From assembly GCF_003432485.1 (NCBI RefSeq), contig NZ_QVNQ01000005.1, forward strand, positions 434,001 through 498,000: a DNA stretch of 64,000 nucleotides. The letters are read 5' to 3'. Position 1 is the first letter of the stretch. Each line of letters begins with the position of its first letter. Under the pieces are notes generated by a model. The model was not told where the DNA came from and searched no databases. It worked only from the letters and a program-made list of their open reading frames with translations. Positions 1 to 8,645 of the stretch are shown piece after piece. Origin of the DNA: Actinomadura spongiicola. Lineage in GTDB: Bacteria; Actinomycetota; Actinomycetes; Streptosporangiales; Streptosporangiaceae. Made by a program: the position numbers and the translations under genes.

Positions 1-216
1 ATATACACGCTTAATTGAAATGCACTTTGATCACTTTGTCAATGGCCGCTGGCCGTCGAACGGGGGTCACGGCCACTCAGTGGCCGTCAGATCGGCCGTC
101 TGATGCGATGCACGGCCATGGGGCCCTATGGCGCAATCGACCCACGAGCCCACCCAGCTCTGGCGGCGCCGCCCCTTCCTCCCCTGACGAGGGGAACCAC
201 GCGAAGGGGACACCCC
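1..216. promoter_or_regulatory. Repeat-rich leader region at the left edge of the element
   Basis: I see no convincing gene here. The stretch holds a tandem CACTTTG (23-29 and 32-38) followed by five copies of GGCCGT or its complement ACGGCC (51-56, 69-74, 82-87, 94-99, 112-117). The second and third copies form an inverted repeat, ACGGCCAC/GTGGCCGT (69-76 and 80-87). Clustered short repeats ahead of a gene string fit an operator or iteron-like region. That function is an inference. The region ends at a GAAGGGGA ribosome binding site before the first small gene. Confidence 0.35.
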
Positions 217-447
217 ATGCTCACCCTCATCATCTTCGGCAGCTTCGGCACCGGCACCTTGGCCGGCGTCATCGTTGCCTCGTTTGTCCGCACCTCCACG
301 GGCGTCCTCCTAGAGCAGCTTCGCACGCGTCGCTCCCGTGACTGGCAGCGCAAGGCCATGGAGATCCAGCGCAAGCAGACCGAGCTGGAGCACCAGGTCA
401 CCACCTGCCCGCACCACCACTGCCCGCTCAAGAACAAGAGCGACTGA
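217..447 (+). CDS. Small membrane-anchored protein of the mobile element
   Basis: This encodes a 76-residue protein of unknown function. One hydrophobic N-terminal segment (about residues 2-27) would anchor it in the membrane. A basic, glutamine-rich, probably helical tail follows, ending in a Cys/His-rich stretch (TCPHHHCP) near residue 65 that could bind a metal, which is a guess. The ATG at 217 is chosen because GAAGGGGA lies 7 bases upstream; the longer reading from 103 has no hydrophobic start and no ribosome binding site. It heads a run of small membrane-protein genes that are all in the same direction. Confidence 0.6.
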   Translation: MLTLIIFGSFGTGTLAGVIVASFVRTSTGVLLEQLRTRRSRDWQRKAMEIQRKQTELEHQVTTCPHHHCPLKNKSD

Positions 448-537
448 CGCTCGTCTGGGCCTGGCCGCCCCGTGGTGGCCAGGCCCACCTCTTCTCCCTC
501 GCGAAGCCCTCTCCACCCTTGAAGGGAGGCACCCCTC

Positions 538-783
538 ATGCCACGTTCCAGCACCTGGGATCTACTCCTCAAGATCCTCGGCGTAATCGCCGTCCTCGGC
601 CTCGCAGGTATCGTCCTGAAGCTCCTTCAGGGCGCCCTTCAATCCCTGCTCCCAGCGTCGGCCATGACCATGCTCACCGACGGCTGGAATCAGGTGTACA
701 CGGCTATCAGTCCCGCACTGCCTTCCATCGGTGCCCTCCTCGTCTTGGCCCTCATCGTCTGGGTCATCCTCGGCCGCCGGTAG
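538..783 (+). CDS. Small two-helix membrane protein
   Basis: This encodes an 81-residue protein with two strongly hydrophobic segments (about residues 8-28 and 58-78) joined by a short amphipathic linker. It ends in GRR, a positive cytoplasmic tail. A GAAGGGAGG ribosome binding site sits just before the ATG. No family is recognised. Short membrane proteins like this are common next to conjugation genes in actinobacterial integrative elements, where they may form or accompany the transfer pore. That role is inferred from context only. Confidence 0.6.
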   Translation: MPRSSTWDLLLKILGVIAVLGLAGIVLKLLQGALQSLLPASAMTMLTDGWNQVYTAISPALPSIGALLVLALIVWVILGRR

Positions 784-889
784 CCAAGCCGAACACCCTC
801 CATGTTCGGTCTTTCTTCCTGTCTCTCTTCACCATGCCCACGCAGGGCGCTTGCGCCCTGCCCGTCTCCACCAACAAAGGAGGTGCATC

Positions 890-1108
890 ACGTTCCCGAG
901 CCCACTAAACGATCTGTGGTACCAAGCCCAACTCGGTTGCCTCTATGTCATCGGCACCCTGGCCCTGGTCGCCCTCTGCCTGTGGCTCCTCGCCAAGCTG
1001 TTTCTACTGGCCTGGCCCTTCCTGGTCGTGGGCCTCGTGGCCTTCATCGGCTTCAAGGCCGCGTGGTGGTACTTCCGCCAGCACCGGAGGCGCACGGCTG
1101 GTGAATGA
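890..1108 (+). CDS. Small membrane protein with an apparently non-canonical start
   Basis: The frame encodes about 72 residues with two adjoining hydrophobic segments (about residues 22-60) and a basic tail (FRQHRRRTAGE). Third positions are strongly GC, as expected for real coding. The puzzle is the start. A strong AAAGGAGGTG lies at 876-885, but no ATG, GTG or TTG follows in this frame. ACG at 890 is the best-placed codon; CTG at 914 is an alternative. The GTG inside the Shine-Dalgarno sequence is in another frame that gives a non-hydrophobic protein. A sequence error near 886 is also possible. Confidence 0.5.
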   Translation, partial: TFPSPLNDLWYQAQLGCLYVIGTLALVALCLWLLAKLFLLAWPFLVVGLVAFIGFKAAWWYFRQHRRRTAGE

Positions 1109-1223
1109 GCGGAGAACCAGTGTGCGGCCAGCCTGGTCGCACACTGTCGCCCGCCAGATCTCCCGGTTCCTCTTCGCTTTTCCCTTCATCTCATGTCGTC
1201 CCCGCTCGCTGGAAGGAGGCCCC

Positions 1224-1439
1224 ATGCCCCGAAACCGCTACACCCGGCTCATCCACCAAGCGGAAAGTACCCAGCTCGCCCAGCAGGAACGGGAATTGGT
1301 TCGTATCGCGCGAACCCTGCGCCGCCGAGAAGACCCGGTGCCTGTGACCGCCCCGGATCACGAGGACAAGGCACACCGTCGCAGCCGCCTGGCCCGGAAG
1401 CAGCGCGACCGGCCGGACGCCTCCAAGCGGACGACCTGA
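1224..1439 (+). CDS. Small basic hypothetical protein
   Basis: This encodes a 71-residue, highly charged protein (rich in Arg, Lys, Glu and Gln) without hydrophobic segments. It is predicted to be mostly helical and possibly nucleic-acid binding. The ATG at 1224 has an excellent GGAAGGAGG at 1211-1219. The frame is open further upstream, but that part would overlap the preceding gene and lacks a start signal. No family is recognised. It belongs to the rightward gene string of the mobile element. Confidence 0.5.
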   Translation: MPRNRYTRLIHQAESTQLAQQERELVRIARTLRRREDPVPVTAPDHEDKAHRRSRLARKQRDRPDASKRTT

Positions 1440-1552
1440 GCCAGCCGTAGCCGAGGCACTCGGCCACGGCTCCGCCGTCAGAATCACCCGAGGCCGAACG
1501 CCCGCCTCCATCTATCCAACTCACCCCTCACCAAGACAGGAGGTATGAACCT

Positions 1553-2392
1553 GTGTCCAAGAACGAACACCCCGGAATCCGCCAGGTCGCTCGCGCAGCG
1601 CCAGCCTCGCGCCGGTTCTCCCGCCCGCAGATGCTCGTGACGGCCACCGTGACGACCGTCGCCCTGACCGCCTGCGGTATCAGCTCGTCGCCTCATGGCG
1701 AACTGGCCGAATACAAGCGTCTTCACGCCGCCTGTGAGGCGGTCCGGCCGCCGGCTGTTCTGGTGGCCATGGACGCCACGGGTTCGAGTAACACGGCGGC
1801 GATCACGGGTGAGCGGTTGACCGCAGTGAGGCAGCTCATCACCCGCACCGCGGTGTGTGGCGGACGGGTGAAGGTGGTGGCCTTCTCCTCCTCCAACGTC
1901 GCCACGGTGACGCTGCTGGACAAGGTGCTGCGCCCGTATGGGGCGACGGTCAACGCCCGGCTCAAGCGCCTGCCCGCCTTGGTGGATCAGGCCGCAGTCA
2001 CCATCCGCACGGGCTACGCCTCGGCCATGAAGTCGCTGCCGGGCGGCGGCTCAGATATCACGGGGCAGCTTCAGCACGCGGCGGAGTGGCAGCGCCAGCT
2101 CGGTGGCAGGTGGCGGCTGCACCTCTACCTCTTCACCGATGGTTTCCACACCGTCGGCCGCAAGCTCGGTCAGGCCCCGCTGAGCAAGGCCGCGGCGACG
2201 GAACTCGCCACCAAGACGCCGGTGCCCAAGTTGCCGAGCGCGTCGGTGACGGTGGCCGGGCTGGGCCGGGTGGCCGGTCGCCCGCCGGTATCCGCCGTGG
2301 TCGAGGGCCTGGTGGCCTACTACGAGGCGCTGTGTAGGCGTACCGAGGCCGCCAAGTGCACCTCCGTGACCGCCTATGCGGTGGAGGTGTAG
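1553..2392 (+). CDS. Lipoprotein with von Willebrand factor A-like fold
   Basis: This 279-residue protein has a long basic N-region, a hydrophobic stretch and a lipobox LTAC with the lipidated Cys at residue 41, so it should be anchored on the outer face of the membrane. The mature part resembles a VWA domain. It has a MIDAS-like DATGSS motif at about 74-79 and a second acidic motif TDG near 196, which would bind a divalent metal and a protein ligand. The start is the GTG at 1553 behind a GGAGG site; an ATG 8 bases earlier is out of frame. Its stop lies 4 bases before the next gene. The role is unknown; cell-surface contact during transfer is a guess. Confidence 0.6.
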   Translation: MSKNEHPGIRQVARAAPASRRFSRPQMLVTATVTTVALTACGISSSPHGELAEYKRLHAACEAVRPPAVLVAMDATGSSNTAAITGERLTAVRQLITRTAVCGGRVKVVAFSSSNVATVTLLDKVLRPYGATVNARLKRLPALVDQAAVTIRTGYASAMKSLPGGGSDITGQLQHAAEWQRQLGGRWRLHLYLFTDGFHTVGRKLGQAPLSKAAATELATKTPVPKLPSASVTVAGLGRVAGRPPVSAVVEGLVAYYEALCRRTEAAKCTSVTAYAVEV

Positions 2393-2396
2393 GGGC

Positions 2397-3488
2397 ATGG
2401 TCACGCGGTCGGTGAAGGCGGGCGCCGAGGTGACGGCCTGGACAGATGAGGCGGATGCAGTCTCGCTACCCCGGCTGGATGAGGTCGGCGGGCTGGTGCG
2501 GCCGGGCAACATCGGGGTCAGCTACGCCGAGCGGGAGTATGCGGCGCTGGCTGGCGAGCAAGAGGCATCCTGGGCGGCCGAGGGCGAGCAACGAGCCCGC
2601 CCGTGGCTCATCCGGGCGCACGGGCTGGCCGCGGCGGTGGCGGCCGACCAGGTGGTACTCGCTGCGTGCGCGCAGGAGCTTCAGCAAGCGAAGGCCGACT
2701 ACCAACACGCGGTCCGGGTGCTGCTGCCCTATGCCCGCCGTGAGCCGGGAGCCAAGTGGCGGTATGCCCTCTGCTGGCCGGTGTTGGTGCTGGGCGACAT
2801 GTCCGGGGTCTGGGCGGCTGCGGTCATGCACGGCGAGGTGCCGGTCATCGCCTTTGGCCAGGCGCTGGCCTCGGGGGTTGCGGCCGGTTGTGCCGGGCTG
2901 GTGGGTTCGGAGTTCAAGGCGCTCAGGATGGCCCGTGCCCGGGTACGCGAGCCGGACTCCCTCACCGAGGATGAGCGGCGCTACCAACGCTTGTTCGCCG
3001 GTACCGACCGAGGTGCCGGGCTGGTGGGGCTGGTCGGCGTTGTTTCCCTGGTCGTGGCTGCGCTGCTGGCGGTAGGCATCGCCCTCCTGCGTACCAGCAC
3101 CGAAGGCATAGCGGCCGGAGCGATGTTCGGCCTCCTGGCTGCGGCCACCGCGCTGGCCTCGTTCCTCCTGGGTTACTGGGCTGCCGACGAGGTAGCCGAC
3201 CTGGTCGCCACTCTGGGAAAGCGAGCACGGCGCGCAGAGCGGCGGTATCTGCAGGTCGCAAAGTCAAAAGCGATCATGCAGCGGGCCGAGACTGAGGAGG
3301 CGGCCCGGTCGGTACGGATGGAGTGCGCCTTGCGTGGGCAGGCGGCCGCTCGGCGAGTGGCGTCGCTGTCCTGGCGGATCCAGCGCAACAATCCCCAGGT
3401 ATTCGGGCACGGGTTTCCGGCTGAGGATCACGTGGTCGGGCGGCGGGATCGCCCCTCGCCTGACGCTTGGGACGGGGTGGCGCGGTGA
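2397..3488 (+). CDS. Four-helix integral membrane protein of unknown function
   Basis: This encodes a 363-residue protein. A soluble, Glu/Ala-rich N-terminal part (about 1-110) precedes two pairs of transmembrane helices (about 120-175 and 205-265). A basic, probably coiled-coil cytoplasmic tail with many Arg follows. The ATG at 2397 sits 4 bases after the upstream stop, and GGAGGTG at the end of that gene serves as its ribosome binding site, so translation is coupled. The next gene starts inside its stop codon (GTGA). Lying between two VWA-type proteins, it probably works in the same membrane complex. No family is recognised. Confidence 0.55.
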   Translation: MVTRSVKAGAEVTAWTDEADAVSLPRLDEVGGLVRPGNIGVSYAEREYAALAGEQEASWAAEGEQRARPWLIRAHGLAAAVAADQVVLAACAQELQQAKADYQHAVRVLLPYARREPGAKWRYALCWPVLVLGDMSGVWAAAVMHGEVPVIAFGQALASGVAAGCAGLVGSEFKALRMARARVREPDSLTEDERRYQRLFAGTDRGAGLVGLVGVVSLVVAALLAVGIALLRTSTEGIAAGAMFGLLAAATALASFLLGYWAADEVADLVATLGKRARRAERRYLQVAKSKAIMQRAETEEAARSVRMECALRGQAAARRVASLSWRIQRNNPQVFGHGFPAEDHVVGRRDRPSPDAWDGVAR

Positions 3489-4183
3489 CGCTCCTCCCCT
3501 CGGCCCTGCGTCCAGCGTCCCTGCTCACCGCGGCACCGGCCAGCACGAAGCATCGTCCGTCGCCGAAGGAGTTCCGGCTGGGTGCTGCCGGACGGCCCGC
3601 GCCGGTGCCGACGCTGCTCATCGTGGTGTTCGACAACTCCGGCTCGGTGGTGAGCCCAGCAGGCAGTGATCCCCTGGCCAACAGATTCGCCGAGGTGGAA
3701 TACGCCTTCGCCCGGGTGGCCCGGAAGGGCAAGCCGCACGAGCTGGGGGCGGTGCTGCATTTCGATTCCCCGACGACGGGCGACGTACCGCCGCTGGCGA
3801 TCCACCGGGCGAATCTGACGCGGCTACGGAGTGGGTTGCAGATCCCTCCGGACGGTGCCGGGAGCAGCGCCCTGCTGCCCAGCCTGCGCCAGGCGGTCAC
3901 GCTGGCCGAGGCGTATGCCGAGCACGAAGTCACGGTCGTGGTGTTGTCGGACTTCCTGCTACTGGATGCCAACCCAACAGCGGCGCTGGCGGAGCTGGCT
4001 ACTTTTCCGGGGGCGGTGCACGCCGTGGTGCTCGGCGGCTACGTCACCCGAGACGCCTTCGACCGCCGCATCACCGTGACATCCGTTCGGCGGGAAGATC
4101 CGCCGGGAGCGGTGGCGCGGGTGGTGTTCGCCAGCCTGGTTAAGCACCGGCCGGGGAGCTTGGTGTATCCGGAACCGGGCTAA
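3485..4183 (+). CDS. VWA domain-containing protein
   Basis: This 232-residue protein is dominated by a von Willebrand factor A fold. A hydrophobic strand VPTLLIVVFD leads into a canonical MIDAS motif D-N-S-G-S at about 50-54, and a second motif LSDF lies near residue 160. Such domains bind Mg2+ and mediate protein-protein contacts. No signal peptide is evident, so it is probably cytoplasmic. The GTG at 3485 overlaps the upstream TGA (GTGA), a sign of translational coupling with the membrane protein. Together with the VWA lipoprotein it forms a three-gene set. The partners and function are unknown. Confidence 0.65.
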   Translation: MTLLPSALRPASLLTAAPASTKHRPSPKEFRLGAAGRPAPVPTLLIVVFDNSGSVVSPAGSDPLANRFAEVEYAFARVARKGKPHELGAVLHFDSPTTGDVPPLAIHRANLTRLRSGLQIPPDGAGSSALLPSLRQAVTLAEAYAEHEVTVVVLSDFLLLDANPTAALAELATFPGAVHAVVLGGYVTRDAFDRRITVTSVRREDPPGAVARVVFASLVKHRPGSLVYPEPG

Positions 4184-4403
4184 ATAGCTGGCTCGTCGCT
4201 CATTCCACAACAGATTTTTGTGGGAACCGAGTTGCGCCGAGATACCTCGGTCAGCCGAAGGACTATCCCATTTCTTCGGGCGAATTTTCGTCCGAACTGA
4301 CACCCGAACAAACGGTTTTCAAGTAGCCCGCACTCTGCCATAAGTGAGCGCAGATCCCGGCGACCAAGGAAGCAAGTCGGGAGTAAAGGAGGGAGCAAGA
4401 TAA
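4184..4403. promoter_or_regulatory. AT-richer spacer, likely promoter region of the methyltransferase gene
   Basis: This 220-base spacer is visibly less GC-rich than its surroundings and contains no convincing gene. It separates the VWA gene set from the methyltransferase and ends with an AAAGGAGGG ribosome binding site at 4386-4393. I see no clear terminator hairpin or consensus -35/-10 pair. The composition change suggests a boundary between two modules of the element. Confidence 0.3.
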
Positions 4404-4997
4404 GTGACCAACGACGAAGCACAAACATCTCAAAACGTGGAGGGTGTTCCGCAAAGGTTCCGGACGATCTTGGCCGATCCGCCGTGGGATATTCACCAGA
4501 CGGGCGCCAGAGGTGCGGTCCAGCACTACCCGCTCATGACGCTGGAGCGCATTAAGGCCATGCCAGTCGAAGCATTGGCCGAGGATGACGCCCATTTGTG
4601 GCTGTGGTGCACTAACAACACTTTGCGTGAAGGTTACGAGGTGGCTGACGCATGGGGTTTCACAGTGCGGGCGCCGCTAACCTGGGTCAAATTCCGACTC
4701 GGACTCGGGACGTATCTGCGGCACATGACTGAACATTGTCTCTTCGCCACTCGCGGCAAGGCACCGGTGAGGTTCCGGTCCCAGCCCACCTGGATGGTGG
4801 CGCCCGTGCAGGAGCACAGCCATAAACCGGAGGAGCAGTTCGCCATCATCGAGCGGCTGTCGCCGGGGCCATATCTGGAGTTGTTTGCGCGCAGACGGCC
4901 ACCGAGTAACGGGCCCTGGTATGTCTGGGGAAACGAGATGGCCGACTCGGATATCTCCATTCCGGGCTATCCGGTGCCGAGTGACCGGCGGTGGTGA
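4404..4997 (+). CDS. MT-A70 family adenine-specific DNA methyltransferase
   Basis: This 197-residue protein belongs to the MT-A70 family, which transfers a methyl group from S-adenosylmethionine to the N6 of adenine. The catalytic motif DPPW lies at residues 25-28, and the fold continues with LWLWCTN and EHCLFATRGK segments typical of the family. The length is that of a minimal phage or plasmid type enzyme. No restriction endonuclease is adjacent, so it looks like an orphan methylase that may protect the element or regulate it. GTG at 4404 follows AAAGGAGGG. Confidence 0.8.
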   Translation: MTNDEAQTSQNVEGVPQRFRTILADPPWDIHQTGARGAVQHYPLMTLERIKAMPVEALAEDDAHLWLWCTNNTLREGYEVADAWGFTVRAPLTWVKFRLGLGTYLRHMTEHCLFATRGKAPVRFRSQPTWMVAPVQEHSHKPEEQFAIIERLSPGPYLELFARRRPPSNGPWYVWGNEMADSDISIPGYPVPSDRRW

Positions 4998-5128
4998 CGG
5001 CTGACGAACAGTTACATGCGCAGCATACGAGTCACTTGACGGTTGCGACAAATTATCCGTAAGTGGAGAGGAGGGTATTGGCGGGCATCAACATTTGAGC
5101 ACGTCAATAAATAGAAAGGAGGTGGTAT

Positions 5129-5377
5129 ATGGCAAAACGAAAGCACGGTAAGGCGCCGCAGAGGAAGCATGAACGCCGCTTGGTGGTGCGTGGTGTTCGC
5201 CGCGAGCCGGCGGATCTACGCAAGCTCGGGCGGGCCCTTATCCAAATAGCGCAGACCGAAGCTGAACGCGAGGCGAAGAAGCAGCACGCCGCACACCAGA
5301 CAGACCAGCAGTCCTCAGAGGAGAGGCCACAACCAAACGCTGAGGGAGGTGACGCGGATGGCCTGGAGGAACAGTGA
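5129..5377 (+). CDS. Small charged protein upstream of the TraG-like ATPase
   Basis: This encodes an 82-residue protein with a very basic N-terminal half (KRKHGK, RKHERR, RGVRREP), a central helical heptad-like stretch and an acidic, Gln-rich tail. It could bind DNA or act as an accessory factor for the ATPase gene, with which it overlaps by 20 bases. An AAAGGAGGTGG site precedes the ATG. No family is recognised. The 131-base spacer upstream is AT-rich and could hold a promoter. Confidence 0.55.
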   Translation: MAKRKHGKAPQRKHERRLVVRGVRREPADLRKLGRALIQIAQTEAEREAKKQHAAHQTDQQSSEERPQPNAEGGDADGLEEQ

Positions 5378-7525
5378 GATCACCTTTGTCCGGCTGCATC
5401 TGCCCCGCCCGCTTACCGAGGCGATGGTGGGCACCTTCGTCACCCGGTTGGCGGTTGAACCGCTGCGTGCGCCGGTCGTGCTGGAAGTACGGGCCGACGC
5501 CCACGGGGTGCGTCACCTGCTCGGCGCCCGGCAGGTTGACCTGCCACGGCTCACGCGGCTGTTCACCGATCTATTGCCGGGGAGCGTGCTGGTCCCGCTG
5601 GGCGCCGATGAGGAACGGACAGCGGTCACTGTCGCCGCACGCCTCCGGCTGCGGCCTTCCGGCTTGCCCCTGCGCACTGATGCCGCCGAGGTGACCTCCA
5701 GGGCGCTGCTGTCCGCCTTGGCCGCCCAGCTCCGGGATAACGAAGTGATGGTGGTGCAGCTCGTCCTGGGGCCACGTCGGGCACCCCGCACCGTACCCAA
5801 GGACGCCCTCGACCCGCATCTCTCGCTGCTGGACCTAATGACCGGCGGCGCTCGCCCGGCTAGTCGCGAGGTTCGTACCCGGTTGAAGCAGCGCCACGAG
5901 CAGCCCGGCCGCGCAGTCACCATCCGCTTGGGTGTCACCAGCCCGGAGAAAGAGCGGCGACGCTGGCTGCTCACGAGCCTGCATAGCGCCCTCAAGGTGC
6001 TCCAGAGCCCCGGCGTGCGGATCGATCTGCTGCGCGATTCGGCCACGGGGCTACACGCAGCCCGGCGACCGTGGCGCTGGCCTCTCGGCCTGGCGGCAGG
6101 AGAACTGGTGAGCGTGCTGGGTTGGCCTATCGGTGACGGTGACTTCCCGGGCCTGCCGCCGCTGCATCCTCGTCCGCTGCGGGCCGCCCCGAACGTCCAC
6201 CAGGGGCCACGGGTCTTCGCGCGAAGTGCGGCGCCTGGAGATGACCGGCTGGTGGGCATTAGCCCGAAGGATCAGACGTTCCATGGGGTGGCGTATGGGC
6301 CATCGGGATCAGGGAAGACCTCGGCGCTGCTGCACCTGATCTTGGCGGACATCACCGCTGGGCGGCCGGTGGTGGTGCTCGACCCCAAACAGCAGCTGAT
6401 CGACGACATCCTGGCCCGCCTGCCCGAGCACCGGATACCTGACGTGGTGGAGCTGAACGCCGCGGATAAGGCACCAGTCTGCTTCAATCCGCTGGACGTT
6501 ATCGGCCGTGACCCGGATGTGGTGGTCGACGGCGTACTCGAGGTCTTCCAGGCGGTGTTCGCCGACGGTTGGGGGCCGCGTACAGCCGACATCTTCTCGG
6601 CCTCCCTGCGCACGCTGGCGCGCACCAGCAACCCCACGGCACCGACCACCCTAGTCGACCTGCCCCAGCTATTGACCGATCCGGAGTTCCGGCGCTCGCG
6701 CGTCGGTCGCATACAAGGTGATGTCGGACTGGCGGGTTTCTGGGCCTGGTACGAGAGCCAGTCACCGGCTGCGCAAGCGGCGGCAATAGCCCCAGGTATG
6801 AACAAATTGCGGCAGCTTCTGCTGCGGCCGGCGATGGTGCGGATGCTTGGTCAGCGGGACGGAGGCTTCCGCCTGCGTGACGTCTTCCGGGATAACAAAG
6901 TGGTGCTCATCCCGACTAACGAGGGGGTTATCGGGCCGGGAACGGCGTCACTGCTGGGGAGCCTGGTTATTGCCGAGGTCTGGCAGGCCACGCAGGAGCG
7001 GGCGAACGAACGAGGCGCAACGCAGCGGCCCGGCCTGGTGGTGGTCGACGAGGCCCCCGCTTCCTCTCGCTTCCCGTATCGCTGGCCGATGCGCTGGCGG
7101 TGTCCCGCTCCCTGGACGTGGGCTGGTTCCTGGCCGCCCAGTTCAGAGATCAATTTCCGCCTGCCCTGCGGGCTGCGGTGGATAGTAACGCCCGCAGCAA
7201 GCTCGTCTTCGCCACTGAGCATCACGACGCGCGGGAGATGGCCAAGCTCGCCCCGGAGCTGACACTGGAGGACTTCATGGCCCTGGGTCGTTTCCACGCC
7301 TACGCCGACTTGGTCGCTGACGGCGCGCCGTCCGGCTGGGCACTGGTGAAGACGCTGCCACCGCCACCAGCCACGGCAGATCCGGCGGCTACGCGGGCGG
7401 CTCTGCGCCGCAACTACGCCCCTGTACGCTCACAATCCGACACCGCAGCGCCAGCACCGAGCGCGGCGAGCCCGCCACTGACCATGATCGGCCGCAGGCG
7501 GCGGCCCAGCGGAGGCCGGTCATGA
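5358..7525 (+). pseudogene. TraG/VirD4-like conjugative coupling ATPase, disrupted by a frameshift
   Basis: The combined frames encode about 720 residues of a type IV coupling-protein-like ATPase that would pump DNA during conjugation. The N-terminal third is a poorly conserved domain. A Walker A motif (GPSGSGKT, about 314-321) and the motif VVLDPK follow, with the Walker B VVVDEA near 559-564. At the run of five C at 7054-7058 the reading frame breaks. The typical continuation (RFLSLPVSLADALAVSRSLD) is in the -1 frame and ends at 7525. One missing C, a sequencing error or a true mutation would explain this; a -1 ribosomal slip on GCC-CCC is less likely. ATG at 5358 is preferred over GTG 5349 because GAGGGAGG is then properly spaced. 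Confidence 0.75.
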
Positions 7526-7731
7526 GGCGCTGCCGTGGTATGGATGCGCGGGCCCTGCCCCGTGGCCTCGGCCGTCTCCTCGCCCCTGGCTTCGCGTTGA
7601 GCGGGCGGTCAGGTTTCCCCAGGTCATACCCGCTGTGTTCGGTGGTTCGGGATGGGACTGACTGTGCTTCTCGCGCTCCGTCCTGCATCCCGGCGGGCGG
7701 TGGCTGTCTGGCGAGCAGGAGGCGGCCATGA
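7522..7731 (+). CDS. Possible small coupled ORF between ATPase and relaxation genes
   Basis: A 69-residue frame starts at an ATGA overlap with the ATPase stop and ends at an ATGA overlap with the next gene's start. That arrangement is typical of translationally coupled genes. The protein is Arg/Cys/Ser-rich and resembles nothing I know. GC at third positions is only moderate, so this may be a chance open frame that merely fills the gap. The alternative is that the 200 bases are untranslated. Confidence 0.3.
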   Translation: MRRCRGMDARALPRGLGRLLAPGFALSGRSGFPRSYPLCSVVRDGTDCASRAPSCIPAGGGCLASRRRP

Positions 7732-8549
7732 CGCGGGAGAGTGTGGCCGATCTGCTGCCGCACCTATCCGAGCGGGATCTGGCCGTGCTGCGCTCCCTCA
7801 GCGAGCTCCGGCTGCTCACCACTGCGTTACTGCGCCGGTTGCACTTCACTCCTGAGCGGCACGCGACCGAGGCGGCTGCTGCCGTGGCGGCGATGCGGGT
7901 GCTGTCCCGGTTGAAGGCGCGTGGCCTGGTGGCTCGGCTCAGACGGCGGATCGGGGGCGTGCGAGCTGGGTCATCGGGGATCGTGTGGCAGCTCGGGGCT
8001 ACCGGGGAGCGGTTGCTGCGGGTGCTGCACGGTGAGCCGAAGCGGCGCCGGTTTGTGGAGCCCTCGGCGGTGTTCGTCGAGCACACGTTGGCGGTCGCTA
8101 CGGCGGCCGTTTGTGTGCGCGAACTCGACCGGCAAGGCGTGGTGGAACTGGTGACGCTGGAGACGGAACCGGCCTGCTGGCGGGCGTTCCTGGCACCGCA
8201 CGGGGCTCGGTCGTGGCTCAAACCGGATTTGTTCGTCATCACCGCCAACGGGGAGTTTGAGGATCACTGGTTTATCGAGGTGGATAGGGCTACCGAGCAT
8301 CCGGGGACGGTGCTGCGGAAGGCGAGCGTGTACCAGCGGTACGCCGCCACCGGGGCTCACCAAGCTACCTACGGAGTATTCCCCGTTGTGCTGTGGGTGG
8401 TGCCTTGTGAGCAGCGGCAGGAGGTAATCGCGGCTGCACTGAAGGATGCAAAAGGAGTACCGCGCGACCTGTTCCGGGTCATTACCGAAGAAAAGTTCCG
8501 GGACACGATCACCGGCAAATCTAGCAATGAGGCGGACAGTGGCACGTAA
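7728..8549 (+). CDS. Replication-relaxation family protein
   Basis: This 273-residue protein matches the replication-relaxation family found in actinobacterial plasmids and integrative elements. The N-terminal half is a winged-helix region (LLPHLSERDLAVLRSLSELRLL, then repeated helices through LVARLRRR). The C-terminal half carries a nuclease-like core with KPDLFV and EVDRAT (about 165-190), which place acidic residues and a Lys as in PD-(D/E)XK-like folds. It is thought to help start plasmid replication or transfer by acting on DNA, though the family's biochemistry is not well defined. The ATG overlaps the preceding small frame (ATGA). Confidence 0.7.
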   Translation: MTRESVADLLPHLSERDLAVLRSLSELRLLTTALLRRLHFTPERHATEAAAAVAAMRVLSRLKARGLVARLRRRIGGVRAGSSGIVWQLGATGERLLRVLHGEPKRRRFVEPSAVFVEHTLAVATAAVCVRELDRQGVVELVTLETEPACWRAFLAPHGARSWLKPDLFVITANGEFEDHWFIEVDRATEHPGTVLRKASVYQRYAATGAHQATYGVFPVVLWVVPCEQRQEVIAAALKDAKGVPRDLFRVITEEKFRDTITGKSSNEADSGT

Positions 8550-8645
8550 CCGGTTGCGCTGCTTTGGCAGCGTCGCCGAAACCCCGAGACGCCGGAAAGT
8601 AGCCATATAACTACACTGGGAATTGGGCAATATTGGAGGTATATT

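Noticed and set aside
44..120. CRISPR array at the left edge
   Set aside because: The repeats are only 6 bases with irregular spacing. No CRISPR-type repeats or cas genes occur in the window.
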